A stretch of DNA of 64,000 nt from G020348385 sp964410125 (GTDB taxonomy: Bacteria > Acidobacteriota > Aminicenantia > Aminicenantales > Aminicenantaceae), in NCBI GenBank assembly GCA_964410125.1, contig CAYPGQ010000012.1:10397-74396 (forward strand), in the 5' to 3' direction. The stretch's first letter is position 1. Each line of letters begins with the position of its first letter. A program made the position numbers and the translations under genes. The notes under the pieces were generated by a model. It ran no database searches and was not told the DNA's origin. It saw nothing but the letters and a program-made list of their open reading frames with translations. Positions 36,026 to 45,138 of this stretch are shown piece by piece.

Positions 36026-37522
36026 ATGGGAATCGTGAAAACAACAGGCTTTAAAAAACTTATCATTTTCGGAACAGCAATAACATTCATTTTTGTATTT
36101 TTCAGTTGTAATAAGCCTCAAGAACAACCGGCTGAGGATATCATCAAAGGCAATCTTGGCATTGATCTGCAAACAAAGTTGGAGTCATTTATTAACGAAG
36201 TCATCGAGGCGTATGACCTGCCGGGTCTGGCCATAGGCATTGTCAAAGATAATGAGATCGCTTATGCCAAGGGATTCGGATTCAAGAACATCGAAACGCG
36301 TGATCCCATAACCACAACAACATTGTTCCATATGGCATCGATTTCCAAGCCCTTTGTGGCCACAGCCATTATGCAGTTGGTCGAAAAAGGGAAAATCGAC
36401 CTTAATGCTCCCGTCATCACTTATTTGCCATATTTCAAACTGGATGGTGAGCAATACAAAGAGATCACCATACAACAGATGTTGAGTCATGTCTCAGGCA
36501 TGCCGGATGTCCAAGATTATGAGTGGGATAAGCCGCAGTATGACCCGGGGGCATTAGAACGGTATGTGCGCAGCCTGATAGGTGAAAAAATGATAGGTAA
36601 ACCGGGCGAAAGATTTGCCTACAGCAACATGGCGTTTGAATGTTTAGGAGATGTGATTGGCAAGGTATCCGGAATGCCGTTTGCAGATTATGTGAAAAAA
36701 TATATCCTTGATCCGAGCGGGATGAAAGAAAGCACATTCCTCAAAGCGGTAGGGCTAGCTGAAAATTGGGCCTCGCCGCATTTGAGTACCGTCAAAACTC
36801 TGGTGTGGAACGGATACCCGTACAACCGCATGCACGGTCCCAGTTCAACCCTTCATTCCAATGCTGTTGAAATGTGTTCATGGGCAATCATCAATATGAA
36901 CCACGGGACATACAAAGGGCAAAAAATCCTGGATTCTTCAAGTTATGAAGAACTCTGGACACAAAAAGCTCAGATCGGGTCAAAAGGCAGGAGCAAATCT
37001 GTGGGATTGAGCTGGTTTATAGGGGAATACAAAGGGGAAAAAACTGTCAGTCACGGAGGAGGTGATGTTGGTTTTAACACCACTTTTATCATGCTCCCGG
37101 AAAAAAACATCGCGGTGGTTGTGTTGTGTAATTTCATTCCGGCTCCGGTGGAGAAGGTATCATTGGCGGCGCTGGATGTTGTTCTCGGCTACGAGCCTCA
37201 AGAATTGGATCTGCCGGCCAGTGTTCGTGTGCTTAAAAGACTGGCTGATGAAGGCGTAGAGGCAGCGGTTGGAGAGTGGAATACCTTAAAGCAGGACTTT
37301 CCGGAAAAATATGACTTTAGTGAACAGCAGTTTTTCAATCCGGCCGGCATGGCGGTTGAACTGGATAGAGTCGAAGATGCAAAAAATATCATGAAGCTTT
37401 GTTTGGAATTACTTTCAGAAACCTCGCTGAATTATGCGTCTGATTATGTGAAACGTTATTTGAAAACTCATCCGGAGAATAAAGCTGCTGCTGCGATGCT
37501 CGAAATATTCAATAACAGATGA
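36026..37522 (+). CDS. Lipoprotein serine hydrolase, class C beta-lactamase/DD-peptidase fold
   Basis: 498 aa. The lipobox VFFSC gives a lipid-anchored Cys28. The serine motif is S105-I-S-K108, the tyrosine motif Y199-S-N201 and the third motif H343-G-G, in line with family S12 (AmpC, EstB, ADP-peptidases). A helical tail of about 100 residues follows the catalytic domain. Such proteins cleave peptides or esters in the envelope; resistance to beta-lactams cannot be claimed. It lies 21 nt after the KamA-type gene and 44 nt before an ECF sigma gene. Confidence 0.9.
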   Translation: MGIVKTTGFKKLIIFGTAITFIFVFFSCNKPQEQPAEDIIKGNLGIDLQTKLESFINEVIEAYDLPGLAIGIVKDNEIAYAKGFGFKNIETRDPITTTTLFHMASISKPFVATAIMQLVEKGKIDLNAPVITYLPYFKLDGEQYKEITIQQMLSHVSGMPDVQDYEWDKPQYDPGALERYVRSLIGEKMIGKPGERFAYSNMAFECLGDVIGKVSGMPFADYVKKYILDPSGMKESTFLKAVGLAENWASPHLSTVKTLVWNGYPYNRMHGPSSTLHSNAVEMCSWAIINMNHGTYKGQKILDSSSYEELWTQKAQIGSKGRSKSVGLSWFIGEYKGEKTVSHGGGDVGFNTTFIMLPEKNIAVVVLCNFIPAPVEKVSLAALDVVLGYEPQELDLPASVRVLKRLADEGVEAAVGEWNTLKQDFPEKYDFSEQQFFNPAGMAVELDRVEDAKNIMKLCLELLSETSLNYASDYVKRYLKTHPENKAAAAMLEIFNNR

Positions 37523-37566
37523 GGATAAAAACCGGGATCTCGCAATGACAGATAAAATTGATTATA

Positions 37567-38157
37567 ATGACGGTGATGACGGATGAACAGATCGTCCAGC
37601 TGCTGAGAGAGGGGCAGGCAGCTGCCGCTGAAGAATTGTACAAAAAGCATGCCAAAAGCCTTTATGTGTATCTATCCCATGTATTGAATGTCCCGAATCC
37701 TGAGGATATGGTCCACGATATTTTCATCCGGGTAATCGAAAAGGCCCATCAATTCAATCCCAAAAAAGCATCTTTCCGGACCTGGCTGTTCCGGATTGCC
37801 CACAATCACGCGATCAATCTTTTCCGACGCCAAAAGTTGGTGAAGTTTCAGTCTCTCGAACAAAACATAGGCCAGGATGATGGTGGGAAGGAGCTTCATT
37901 TAGGAGATACCCTGGCGGATGAATCGCAAAATATGGACAAATCCTCGCTGGCACTCGCTGTCCGGGAGTGCATCGGTAAACTAAAAAAAGAGACAGAGAG
38001 ACAGGCCATCCTAATGTACTACATTTTTGGAAAAAACTACGAGGAGATAAGCGATGTTTTCGGCAAATCCATCAGTGCCGTGCGGAAGTATGTGGTGTTG
38101 GCCGGGGAAAAAGTCAGGAATTGCCTCGAGGCCAAAGGAATCGGGGCTTTTGGATGA
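37567..38157 (+). CDS. ECF-type sigma factor, first gene of the DUF4384 module
   Basis: 196 aa from the first ATG; TTG at 37558 and ATG at 37576 are other starts and no Shine-Dalgarno decides between them. Region 2 includes LSHVLNVPNPEDMVHDIFIRV and TWLFRIAHNHAINLFRR; region 4 has the NYEEISDVFGKSISAVRKYVVLA helix-turn-helix. It follows the serine-hydrolase gene closely and is followed by a membrane-bound partner with a DUF4384 domain, its likely anti-sigma factor. Confidence 0.9.
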   Translation: MTVMTDEQIVQLLREGQAAAAEELYKKHAKSLYVYLSHVLNVPNPEDMVHDIFIRVIEKAHQFNPKKASFRTWLFRIAHNHAINLFRRQKLVKFQSLEQNIGQDDGGKELHLGDTLADESQNMDKSSLALAVRECIGKLKKETERQAILMYYIFGKNYEEISDVFGKSISAVRKYVVLAGEKVRNCLEAKGIGAFG

Positions 38158-38215
38158 ATTTGGGATGTAAAAATCGGTCCTTAAAACGTATATAGGACTG
38201 GAAGCGAGAGATACG

Positions 38216-39298
38216 ATGGACAAGAAAAAGTTCGACAAGATCATGGATGAATGGGCAGCTCATGAGATGGAAGCTGCGCCTGATCTCAAGCCGAGTCCAG
38301 AAGTCTATCAAAAGCTCGAAGAAAAAAAGAAAAAACCACGATTTGTCTTGTTCTCCTGGCCAGTTCGCTTGGCGGCTGCCGGGATAGCGGCTGCCCTCAT
38401 CATCCTGGTGATAGTCCTGCAACCGCCTAAGGAAGTGGGTCCGTTTGTGGGTTTGCGGAAAGGGGCTGTCACAGATATGGCGGAAAAGGAGGAGGTTGAG
38501 GACAGGATGCAGGTTCTCGGTGAAGCGGAGGCAGAAGAACAGGTAGAAAAAGTTGGAAAAGCAGAAAGAGCCAAGATTCAGGAGAAAGTCAAGGTAGGGC
38601 AAAAAGAAGAGGGAATAGAAAAAACAGAATATGAAGAGCCGCCGGCAAAGATAAAGACTGTAGAAAAGATGGAGAAAGCCAAGGAAGTGGATAAAGAAGC
38701 CTTTGTTCAATCTAAAGAAGTTGCAGCTAGACCAAGGATGGAACTGAAAGCGGTGAAGAAAGATGTTGCGAGCGAAGTAAAAAGGAGTCAGATTACCGCT
38801 GCTGTTCCTGCTGCTGCTGTTATTCCTGAACGAATGGAGTTTCAGTATCAGCCAAAAGGATCGGAATCCATTGAAGGGTTGGATATCAGCTTGCCCCAGG
38901 ATGAAACCATTTCTCTTTCTTCAGAGGATAATTACCGCTTGATATTACAGCTTCCTGAGGAGCGTTATATCTATGTGTATCAAGTCGGAGCCGATAAACA
39001 GCTCGTTCGACTTTTCCCGAACACGGAATACAATCCGGCACAGAATCCTCTCCAAGCTGGGAAGACGATTTTTATTCCCTTACCTCCCAACTGGTTTTAT
39101 GTAGAAAAAGATACAGGAGAATTGCTCATTTATGTGGTAACATCTGCCGAACCTCTCCAAAACTGGGATGATATATATGCAAAGATTGCTACGGGATTGC
39201 TGGATCAGATAGAGAAAGAAAAAAGGAAACCAGAAGATCAGGTTTCGGTTCGGGTGTTTAAGTTTAGCGTTCGTGGATCAGATCGGATCCATCACTGA
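38216..39298 (+). CDS. Putative anti-sigma factor with Lys/Glu-rich linker and DUF4384 domain
   Basis: 360 aa. The 49-residue cytoplasmic head (acidic and basic, no zinc ligands) is followed by a transmembrane helix at about 50-68 (RLAAAGIAAALIILVIVL). Residues 85-215 are an extended Lys/Glu/Ala-rich linker. The C-terminal part, about 225-345, is a DUF4384-type beta domain (ISLSSEDNYRLILQL, YVYQVGADKQLVRLFPN, FIPLPPNWFYVEKDTGELL), often found in exported proteins linked to CHAT/caspase or sigma systems. Position 58 nt after the ECF gene makes an anti-sigma role likely. The S41-like peptidase gene follows after 127 nt. Confidence 0.75.
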   Translation: MDKKKFDKIMDEWAAHEMEAAPDLKPSPEVYQKLEEKKKKPRFVLFSWPVRLAAAGIAAALIILVIVLQPPKEVGPFVGLRKGAVTDMAEKEEVEDRMQVLGEAEAEEQVEKVGKAERAKIQEKVKVGQKEEGIEKTEYEEPPAKIKTVEKMEKAKEVDKEAFVQSKEVAARPRMELKAVKKDVASEVKRSQITAAVPAAAVIPERMEFQYQPKGSESIEGLDISLPQDETISLSSEDNYRLILQLPEERYIYVYQVGADKQLVRLFPNTEYNPAQNPLQAGKTIFIPLPPNWFYVEKDTGELLIYVVTSAEPLQNWDDIYAKIATGLLDQIEKEKRKPEDQVSVRVFKFSVRGSDRIHH

Positions 39299-39425
39299 TG
39301 GAGAATGTCAGAATAATCCTTTCATAAAATGTTTTTCCTTAAAAGTGTGCAAAATCGAGGCACACGTTTGTATGTTTCAGTAGGGATCATGAAGAAAACA
39401 GAAAAAATCCATCGTTGAGGAAAAA

Positions 39426-41612
39426 ATGAAAAGAAAACTTCTATTGGTTTCTGGCTTAATAATTCTCTTGTTCGGGAGTGGCTACAGTCTTGATACATTG
39501 CCTGAGTTTTCATCCCCATACAAGACCGAAGATGGAAGAGAGATTGTGGTTATCTTGAGTGGAGATAGTAACCACAGGCTCATTACCGTCACAGTCGAAA
39601 ATGGGAAACAACTGAATTATGAGCAGAGACAATGGGGAAAAGGACGTCAGCTTTATGTCGATGCAGAGGATTTTCCGACGTTGGCTAAAACAGGGCTTCA
39701 TTCAGATGTGGAACTGGAGCGGATAAAAATGATCACAGGGCGATCGATCGTTGAGATTACTGAATTAGGGCGGCCGGGAAGATTGTCTGGTGCAGGCTTT
39801 ATGGCAGCTGATGAGGATATCATTTCCGTCCTCGGCGGAGACAATCGGTTGGTAAAAAAATTGGGATTGATCCATCCTCAGATGGCGAGGCCATTGTATC
39901 ATGTTTGGAATATGATCCTTAGGGATTATGAGTTGAAAAGATCGGGAAGATTCTGGGAGCAATGTATTCTTTATAATGAAAAAAAAGTTTTCATAAAAGC
40001 GGAGGGCAGCAAGGGATGGCAGGAGTCCCTGTTTCAAGATGAGATTATGGGAATGTATCAGATGAAGATGTGGAGGGAATTGGAGCCGGAAGAAAAGGCA
40101 TTTCTATCTGATAAATATTCGGATCTGGGCGAAGTTCGAATGAAGGAGCTGCAAAAAAAGCTTTCCCACATTAACACCGGGGAGATGGTGCCATATTACA
40201 TCATGCGTTATGGATTTTATGAGGGTCACATAGATTACCGGGCGGATCCGATTGCCATTTCCTTTGTCTTTGGATTTAAGAGCATTCAGGAAATCGAAGC
40301 GTCCTTTCCAGGAAAACTCTATGAGGCACTCACAGATCATCATACGAGAGAAAATGTTGACACGGCATTCACATTAGAGCAGTTGCAGGAGGATTTCCAG
40401 CAGATGCGGCGTGCCATGGAAGGTATGCACCCGGTCATGTACGATTACATGTCCAGGGAAAAATTTGATGTCTTGTTCAATCAGCGATTCAAGGAATTGA
40501 ACAGTTCTATGGGGCTGGAAGATGCTTTTCGTGTGTTTGCTTCTCTGATGGCCCAGATGGGGTGCATGCATTCAAACGTTTGGATGCCTTCGGGATATTG
40601 GAATAATCTGTCCGGAAAGCTTTTTCCGATTAAGATGAGATTTATCGGCGAAGATGCCTATGCCTACCGTTCTTATAGTGAAACCGATTCGCTGCCCACA
40701 GGGGCAAAGATTTTATCCATCAACGGAAAACCGATGGAAGAAATTTTGCGGAATGTTAAAACGGTGATATCGGCCGATGCCAGTTCGGATCAATACAAGA
40801 AATTCCGTCTCGGTTTTCGTTTCCCGTTGATTTATTCGCTTTTTTACGGGCATCCGGATTCATTCGCGGTGGTTTATCAAGAACCGGGAGAAGGAACAGA
40901 TCGAGATGCCGTGATACAACCGGTGCCGATCCTGAGGATCTGGAAAAATATGATAGAGCCGAGAGATCTGAATCTAGATATTCGGAAAGATATAAGCACA
41001 GCCGTCATGACCATCCCGCATTTTGTCTATTACAACGATCACGACAAGTTTTATGGATTTATGGATGGATCCTTCGAGGAGATCGAAAAAAAAGGGATCA
41101 AAAATCTGATTATTGACCTGAGGAGAAATAACGGCGGCGATCCTTTTTGTGCGGCCCGTCTTTTTGCCCACATTGCTCATGAGCCAGTGCCCTATTTTTC
41201 CAAGGCTTATGGGAGGTATGCCCGTTTGGCAGAGTCAGTCCCTTTGAGAGAAAAACATTTCAAAGGAAAACTGTATGTTCTGATCGATGGGGGAGGGGCT
41301 TCTACGACAGGGCATCTGCTGGGACTTTTGAAATATCACAAAATCGGGACGCTCGTCGGAGAAGAGACCGGAGCCACCTATGTCTGTCATGATGCCAAGA
41401 ATTCTTTTTTATTGAAGCACTCCCGTTTTCAGGTTTCGGTGGCCACAGGAACCTTTGCCTCTGCAGTCCAGGGATTACCACAGGACCGCGGGATCCTGCC
41501 TGATATTCCTGTTTCCCCGACACCCCAAGACATGGCCGCCGGCATAGACACCATCCTCGAACACACCTTGTCATTAATTCGGGGACAGGATACTCTTTCA
41601 CTAATTAATTAG
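39426..41612 (+). CDS. Exported S41-like serine peptidase
   Basis: 728 aa, GAGG before the ATG. Signal peptide at 1-20. The N-terminal 310 residues show no clear family. The C-terminal half holds a tail-specific-protease fold: the segment near 460-520, NLIIDLRRNNGGDPF (about 560) and the nucleophile Ser626 in GGGASTTG, followed by LVGEETGA. The basic partner residue of S41 is not confirmed. The last codons (GQDTLSLIN) and the stop are provided by the left arm of an R1 repeat, so the original C-terminus was changed by the repeat. It follows an ECF/DUF4384 module and may be part of its regulon. Confidence 0.82.
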   Translation: MKRKLLLVSGLIILLFGSGYSLDTLPEFSSPYKTEDGREIVVILSGDSNHRLITVTVENGKQLNYEQRQWGKGRQLYVDAEDFPTLAKTGLHSDVELERIKMITGRSIVEITELGRPGRLSGAGFMAADEDIISVLGGDNRLVKKLGLIHPQMARPLYHVWNMILRDYELKRSGRFWEQCILYNEKKVFIKAEGSKGWQESLFQDEIMGMYQMKMWRELEPEEKAFLSDKYSDLGEVRMKELQKKLSHINTGEMVPYYIMRYGFYEGHIDYRADPIAISFVFGFKSIQEIEASFPGKLYEALTDHHTRENVDTAFTLEQLQEDFQQMRRAMEGMHPVMYDYMSREKFDVLFNQRFKELNSSMGLEDAFRVFASLMAQMGCMHSNVWMPSGYWNNLSGKLFPIKMRFIGEDAYAYRSYSETDSLPTGAKILSINGKPMEEILRNVKTVISADASSDQYKKFRLGFRFPLIYSLFYGHPDSFAVVYQEPGEGTDRDAVIQPVPILRIWKNMIEPRDLNLDIRKDISTAVMTIPHFVYYNDHDKFYGFMDGSFEEIEKKGIKNLIIDLRRNNGGDPFCAARLFAHIAHEPVPYFSKAYGRYARLAESVPLREKHFKGKLYVLIDGGGASTTGHLLGLLKYHKIGTLVGEETGATYVCHDAKNSFLLKHSRFQVSVATGTFASAVQGLPQDRGILPDIPVSPTPQDMAAGIDTILEHTLSLIRGQDTLSLIN

Positions 41613-41683
41613 CGAGTGGATAGGACTCTATTCTAGGGTGACATAGAATTTAATTGGTGAAAGAGTATCCTGTCCCCAATTAA
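41574..41683. repeat. R1 palindromic repeat, copy 4, overlapping the S41-like gene's end
   Basis: Arms 41574-41607 and 41651-41683 around a 43-nt spacer. Both arms carry a base change relative to the other copies (GATACTCTTTCAC against GTGAAAGAGTATC) that keeps the pairing intact. The left arm is read as the last residues of the S41-like peptidase. The right arm ends about 60 nt before the following ECF gene. Confidence 0.92.
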
Positions 41684-41741
41684 AAAATGGAATATTGGGG
41701 GGTTTTGGTTGTCTTTAATCTATAGAGGATGAAAAACACGA

Positions 41742-42293
41742 GTGGAAATTCTAGCCGGAATTGATATGATTGGGTACACAGCCGTGAAAGAAAAAAAATC
41801 CCAGGTTTTTGAAGAGTTGATGACATACCAGAAAAGGGTGTTCTTGATTTGCCTGGGTTTCTCGCGGAATGCATCGGATGCTCAAGACCTAGCCCAAGAT
41901 GTTTATCTCAAAGCCTACAAAAACATCGGAACTTTAAGTGAACTTTCGCGTGCGAAGTTTTGGCTTTTCAGGATAGCCAGAAATACCTGCCTGAATTTCC
42001 AAAAAAAACATCGGCTCGATCGCATTTCTACTTTTGAGATAACACAAAAGATAAAAGATCCCCAGGCTCCCGAATCTGAAATGATCCATCAAGAACAACT
42101 CCACCTGTTAAAAGGGGCCATTCAAAAGTTGCCGAAAAAGCAACGAGATGTGTTTGTTCTGAAGGAATATGGCGACCTTTCCTACCAGGAGATAGCCGAA
42201 ACCTTAAATATTGAGCTGGGGACCGTGATGTCGAGATTGAATCGAGCGCGTCAAGCAATAAAAGAACAAATCAAGGGAGACAATAATGTCTGA
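41742..42293 (+). CDS. ECF-type sigma factor of the GspG-like module
   Basis: 183 aa from a GTG with AGAGGATG upstream; ATG at 41766 is an alternative. Region 2 is RVFLICLGFSRNASDAQDLAQDVYLKAYK with RAKFWLFRIARNTCLNF; region 4 is LSYQEIAETLNIELGTVMSRLNRARQAI. The gene overlaps the next one by 8 bp, showing translational coupling to a membrane protein that is the likely anti-sigma factor. It lies directly downstream of an R1 repeat. Confidence 0.92.
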   Translation: MEILAGIDMIGYTAVKEKKSQVFEELMTYQKRVFLICLGFSRNASDAQDLAQDVYLKAYKNIGTLSELSRAKFWLFRIARNTCLNFQKKHRLDRISTFEITQKIKDPQAPESEMIHQEQLHLLKGAIQKLPKKQRDVFVLKEYGDLSYQEIAETLNIELGTVMSRLNRARQAIKEQIKGDNNV

Positions 42294-42780
42294 ATATATT
42301 GATCTCATTCAGAAGGAAAAGGAAGAGGCTCTTCGGGATTATCGAGGAGACTCTTTCCGTTTGTGCCTGAATAAAAAAATAGCCGAAGATTCAAAACCAT
42401 CCCGTTCGTATGTACAATGGTTCCGTAAGCCAGTTTTTGCCGGGAGTACAATTCTCTTTATTATCTTCCTCGGGTGGCTATCCACGAAATATTTTCTCCC
42501 TTCCTCTAAAGTGCCAGAATCCGTGCGCATCAAAAACACTTTTGTGCAGTTGTTCAGCCAGCATGAAACCATCCTGAATCAAAGCCCTCTTCAAGTTGAG
42601 CTAGATGCCGAAAAATCCGCCATTTATGAGTTTGAATGGTCGCTCAAACGCGTGATCTTCTCCATCCAAAGGGAAAATGCTCCAGGTGAAGATATCGTTC
42701 AGAACTTAAGCAAAGTCTTGCAAAATTCGGCTGTACTCCTAAAGGCCGAAAATAGTAAATCTGGAGAATTGAATATTTAA
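42286..42780 (+). CDS. Putative single-pass anti-sigma factor
   Basis: 164 aa. The head of 49 residues is charged and lacks the zinc-binding His/Cys set; one transmembrane helix lies at 50-70 (VFAGSTILFIIFLGWLS) and a 95-residue outer part with helical periodicity (YEFEWSLKRVIFSIQRENAPG) ends the chain. No database family is recognised; the role is inferred from its overlap with an ECF gene and from its topology. An exported GspG-like protein gene follows after 18 nt. Confidence 0.6.
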   Translation: MSEYIDLIQKEKEEALRDYRGDSFRLCLNKKIAEDSKPSRSYVQWFRKPVFAGSTILFIIFLGWLSTKYFLPSSKVPESVRIKNTFVQLFSQHETILNQSPLQVELDAEKSAIYEFEWSLKRVIFSIQRENAPGEDIVQNLSKVLQNSAVLLKAENSKSGELNI

Positions 42781-42798
42781 AACTGAAGGAGGTCTCAA

Positions 42799-43794
42799 AT
42801 GATGAAAAAAATGATTACTCTCTTATTGATCGTCTTATTTCTTATGATTTTGTGTGCTAATCTCAAGGCCATTGGTTTATCCGATCCTACAGAGGAAAAT
42901 GCAGGTTATGCGCTTCTGGATACCGTCTTTTTCACTTTCAAGGAGCTGGCAGAGATGAAGGAAAGTGTTATGGAGAAAACCCGAAAAGCACTTGCAGCTA
43001 TGATGCACGATGCCAATAATGCTAAAGCTCAGAATCAAATCGATGATGTTTTTTTCAAGAGATTTCATAGGATTCTGGTAGTCCTGAATATTGTGATTAC
43101 CCCAGTGGAGAAGGATAAAAGCAACATCATGGGCCCTTATTACTTCAGAGAGATCAATGAATTCATCGAAGATATCGAGGGAGAGAAATACGATGTCCAA
43201 AAAGCAGGAGGGCATGAGGCTATTAACAAACTCTCTCAAGCTATCTCCCACGAAGTCATCGAGCTTCGGCTCTATCTGGACACGAAGGAAAAACGGGAAA
43301 AGTTGATCGAAGAGTACGAAAAACAGATGGGTCTGGAAAAAATGGATGATTCCGAAGCGACCGGTCAAGCAAAGCAATTAAATTCCTTGAGAAAAGTTAC
43401 TTTTATCAACCAGGCTATGACAGACTACATGACGGATTCTGGAGTTCCGCCCAAGCAGTCAGGCACATACACAAGAGGAAGCGAATTTAACGAGGCTCTG
43501 TCTCCGTTTTATATCAAGGTGCTTCCGATAAGCGACAGTTGGGAGGGCAATTATCGGATATACACAGGAAAAGCCTGCAACGGTGTCTATGATGGCATCG
43601 AAGGCTGTACGGATAAAGATATTGTTATCGTTTCATACGGACGGGATGGCAAAAAAGAAAACTGGAAGTACAATTCCAAGAAGCCGGAGGCCGGTCTTTA
43701 TGAGATAAAATCTGACAAAGATTATGATAAAGACCTTGTGATATGGAACGGCAACTGGATCAGAGCACCTCAAATCGCTAAAAAGTATAAATGA
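42799..43794 (+). CDS. Exported protein with GspG-like C-terminal domain
   Basis: 331 aa, GAAGGAGG before the ATG. A signal peptide covers about 1-23 (TLLLIVLFLMILCANLKA), without the Gly-Phe prepilin cleavage site of type II/IV pilins. Residues about 30-190 are helical and charged. Residues about 200-331 resemble the T2SS GspG globular domain: NQAMTDYMTDSGVPPKQSGTY, LSPFYIKVLPISDSWEGNYRIY, then DIVIVSYGRDGK. The protein may use this fold for calcium or surface binding rather than pilus assembly. It is the last gene of an ECF/anti-sigma operon and ends one base before a convergent gene. Confidence 0.7.
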   Translation: MMKKMITLLLIVLFLMILCANLKAIGLSDPTEENAGYALLDTVFFTFKELAEMKESVMEKTRKALAAMMHDANNAKAQNQIDDVFFKRFHRILVVLNIVITPVEKDKSNIMGPYYFREINEFIEDIEGEKYDVQKAGGHEAINKLSQAISHEVIELRLYLDTKEKREKLIEEYEKQMGLEKMDDSEATGQAKQLNSLRKVTFINQAMTDYMTDSGVPPKQSGTYTRGSEFNEALSPFYIKVLPISDSWEGNYRIYTGKACNGVYDGIEGCTDKDIVIVSYGRDGKKENWKYNSKKPEAGLYEIKSDKDYDKDLVIWNGNWIRAPQIAKKYK

Positions 43795-43795
43795 C

Positions 43796-45010
43796 CTAAG
43801 CAAAAAATTCTCGGGGGACCGCCTTTAGGCGAATAATGTCCTTTACTTTCTGACGAACATCGAAGCCATTGGGACAGAAGACACTGCAAGAGCTGCAATC
43901 CGTGCATGGTAGATGGGATCCCAAATCTTCGATCGTGCTGTGGGCCAGGCTCAAATTTTTATAGCCATAGGCATACATATAACTTCTCATCAGGGTAGGA
44001 ACATCCACGTTTGAAGGGCACTGCTCCTCGCATGTACCGCACTGCTGGCAGTAAAGCCCGGCATGGATCTTCCCCTCATCCAGCCTCAGATCTGCTTTTT
44101 CTTCTGGCGTCAACGTCAGATCTTCCATCACAGTAAGGTCCAGCTCCATCTGGTCGAACGCAGTGAATCCCGGAATGGATGTGTGGACATTTTCATTCTG
44201 CAGGGCCCACTTGAGGGCAGCTTTCATGTTGATCGGTTCCTGGCGTTCCTTATCCCAATACGCACCGGCCTGTGTCTTCATGGCCACGATTCCGATCCCT
44301 GCTTTAGCTGCGCGGTCCATGGCCTCTCCGATTTCTTTCTTGTTTTTTTGCCTGAAGTTGTATGCTGAAAGAACGACATCGTAAAAACCGCTCTCCACAG
44401 CGGCATCCAGCATTTCGTGCTCGTTGCGGTGGGTTGTGAATCCTTTGAACCGGATCTTGCCCTCTTTTTTCATCTTTTCCAGAAATTTCAAGGCAGGCTC
44501 GAAAAAAACGGTTTCTTTCACCGAGATGCCGTGGATGTACAGGATGTCGACATAATCCAAGCCCAACCGTTTGAGGCTGATGTTGAATTCATCCTCGAAG
44601 GATTGAACGTTTTTATCCGGCGGGTAAAGGCCGGTCTTTCGATCCTTAGAGTATGCGACTTTTGTGGCCAGCACATAAGAGTCCCGTTTGCGTTCCTTGA
44701 TCACGCCTCCGATCATTTCCTCGTTTTTGCCGTTCTGGTAACCGTGGGCTGTATCCAACAGAACGATTCCTGCGTCTAATGCGGCTGCCACGAGGTTGGG
44801 ATTGTCCGCGTTCATAACACCCATGTTAACGACAGGAAGTTTTATTCCGGTTTTGCCCAGTGTCCGGTATATGAAGTTTTCTTTTTCTCCTAGAGGCCGC
44901 TTGGAATGTCTGAGACCAGCTTTGAGAAAAGCGTTTCCTGCAGCAGTCCCGGCCAGGCCGAGGATTCCGTTTTTGATAAAGCGGCGACGATTGAATTTCT
45001 TGTTTTCCAT
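43796..45010 (-). CDS. Tat-exported aldo/keto reductase with 4Fe-4S domain
   Basis: 404 aa from the ATG after AAAGGAG; the in-frame start 11 codons earlier has no binding site. NRRRFIKNG (about residues 6-14) is a twin-arginine signal, so the folded protein is exported. The barrel shows YRTLGKTGIKLPVVNMGVM, LLDTAHGY and YVDILYIHG. The C-terminal domain has two ferredoxin-like clusters, CQQCGTCEEQCP and CTDCSSCSVFCP, followed by PNGFDVRQKV. It belongs to the COG1453 group of predicted oxidoreductases. Divergent from the NlpC/P60 gene upstream. Confidence 0.9.
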   Translation of the reverse strand: MENKKFNRRRFIKNGILGLAGTAAGNAFLKAGLRHSKRPLGEKENFIYRTLGKTGIKLPVVNMGVMNADNPNLVAAALDAGIVLLDTAHGYQNGKNEEMIGGVIKERKRDSYVLATKVAYSKDRKTGLYPPDKNVQSFEDEFNISLKRLGLDYVDILYIHGISVKETVFFEPALKFLEKMKKEGKIRFKGFTTHRNEHEMLDAAVESGFYDVVLSAYNFRQKNKKEIGEAMDRAAKAGIGIVAMKTQAGAYWDKERQEPINMKAALKWALQNENVHTSIPGFTAFDQMELDLTVMEDLTLTPEEKADLRLDEGKIHAGLYCQQCGTCEEQCPSNVDVPTLMRSYMYAYGYKNLSLAHSTIEDLGSHLPCTDCSSCSVFCPNGFDVRQKVKDIIRLKAVPREFFA

Positions 45011-45043
45011 GTTTTCTCCTTTTTTATGTTTCCAACTATTCAT

Positions 45044-45071
45044 TTGACTAATACTATCAATTGCGTATATT
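45044..45071 (+). promoter_or_regulatory. Candidate promoter of the SPOR-NlpC/P60 gene
   Basis: TTGACT at 45044-45049, 16-nt spacer, TATATT at 45066-45071. It sits in the divergent gap between the AKR and NlpC/P60 genes; transcription would start near 45078, about 60 nt before the ATG at 45139. Confidence 0.5.
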
Positions 45072-45138
45072 ATTTCTATAGTTTTTCAAGAAGTCAATGG
45101 TTGAGTCGGTTAACCGACAAAATATATGGGTGGCATTC

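Noticed and set aside
36026..37522. Calling the two S12-fold genes beta-lactamases linked to the BlaI/BlaR1-type pair
   Set aside because: They are far from the BlaI gene, lack its operator, and the BlaR1-like sensor has no penicillin-binding domain. The fold alone does not show resistance.
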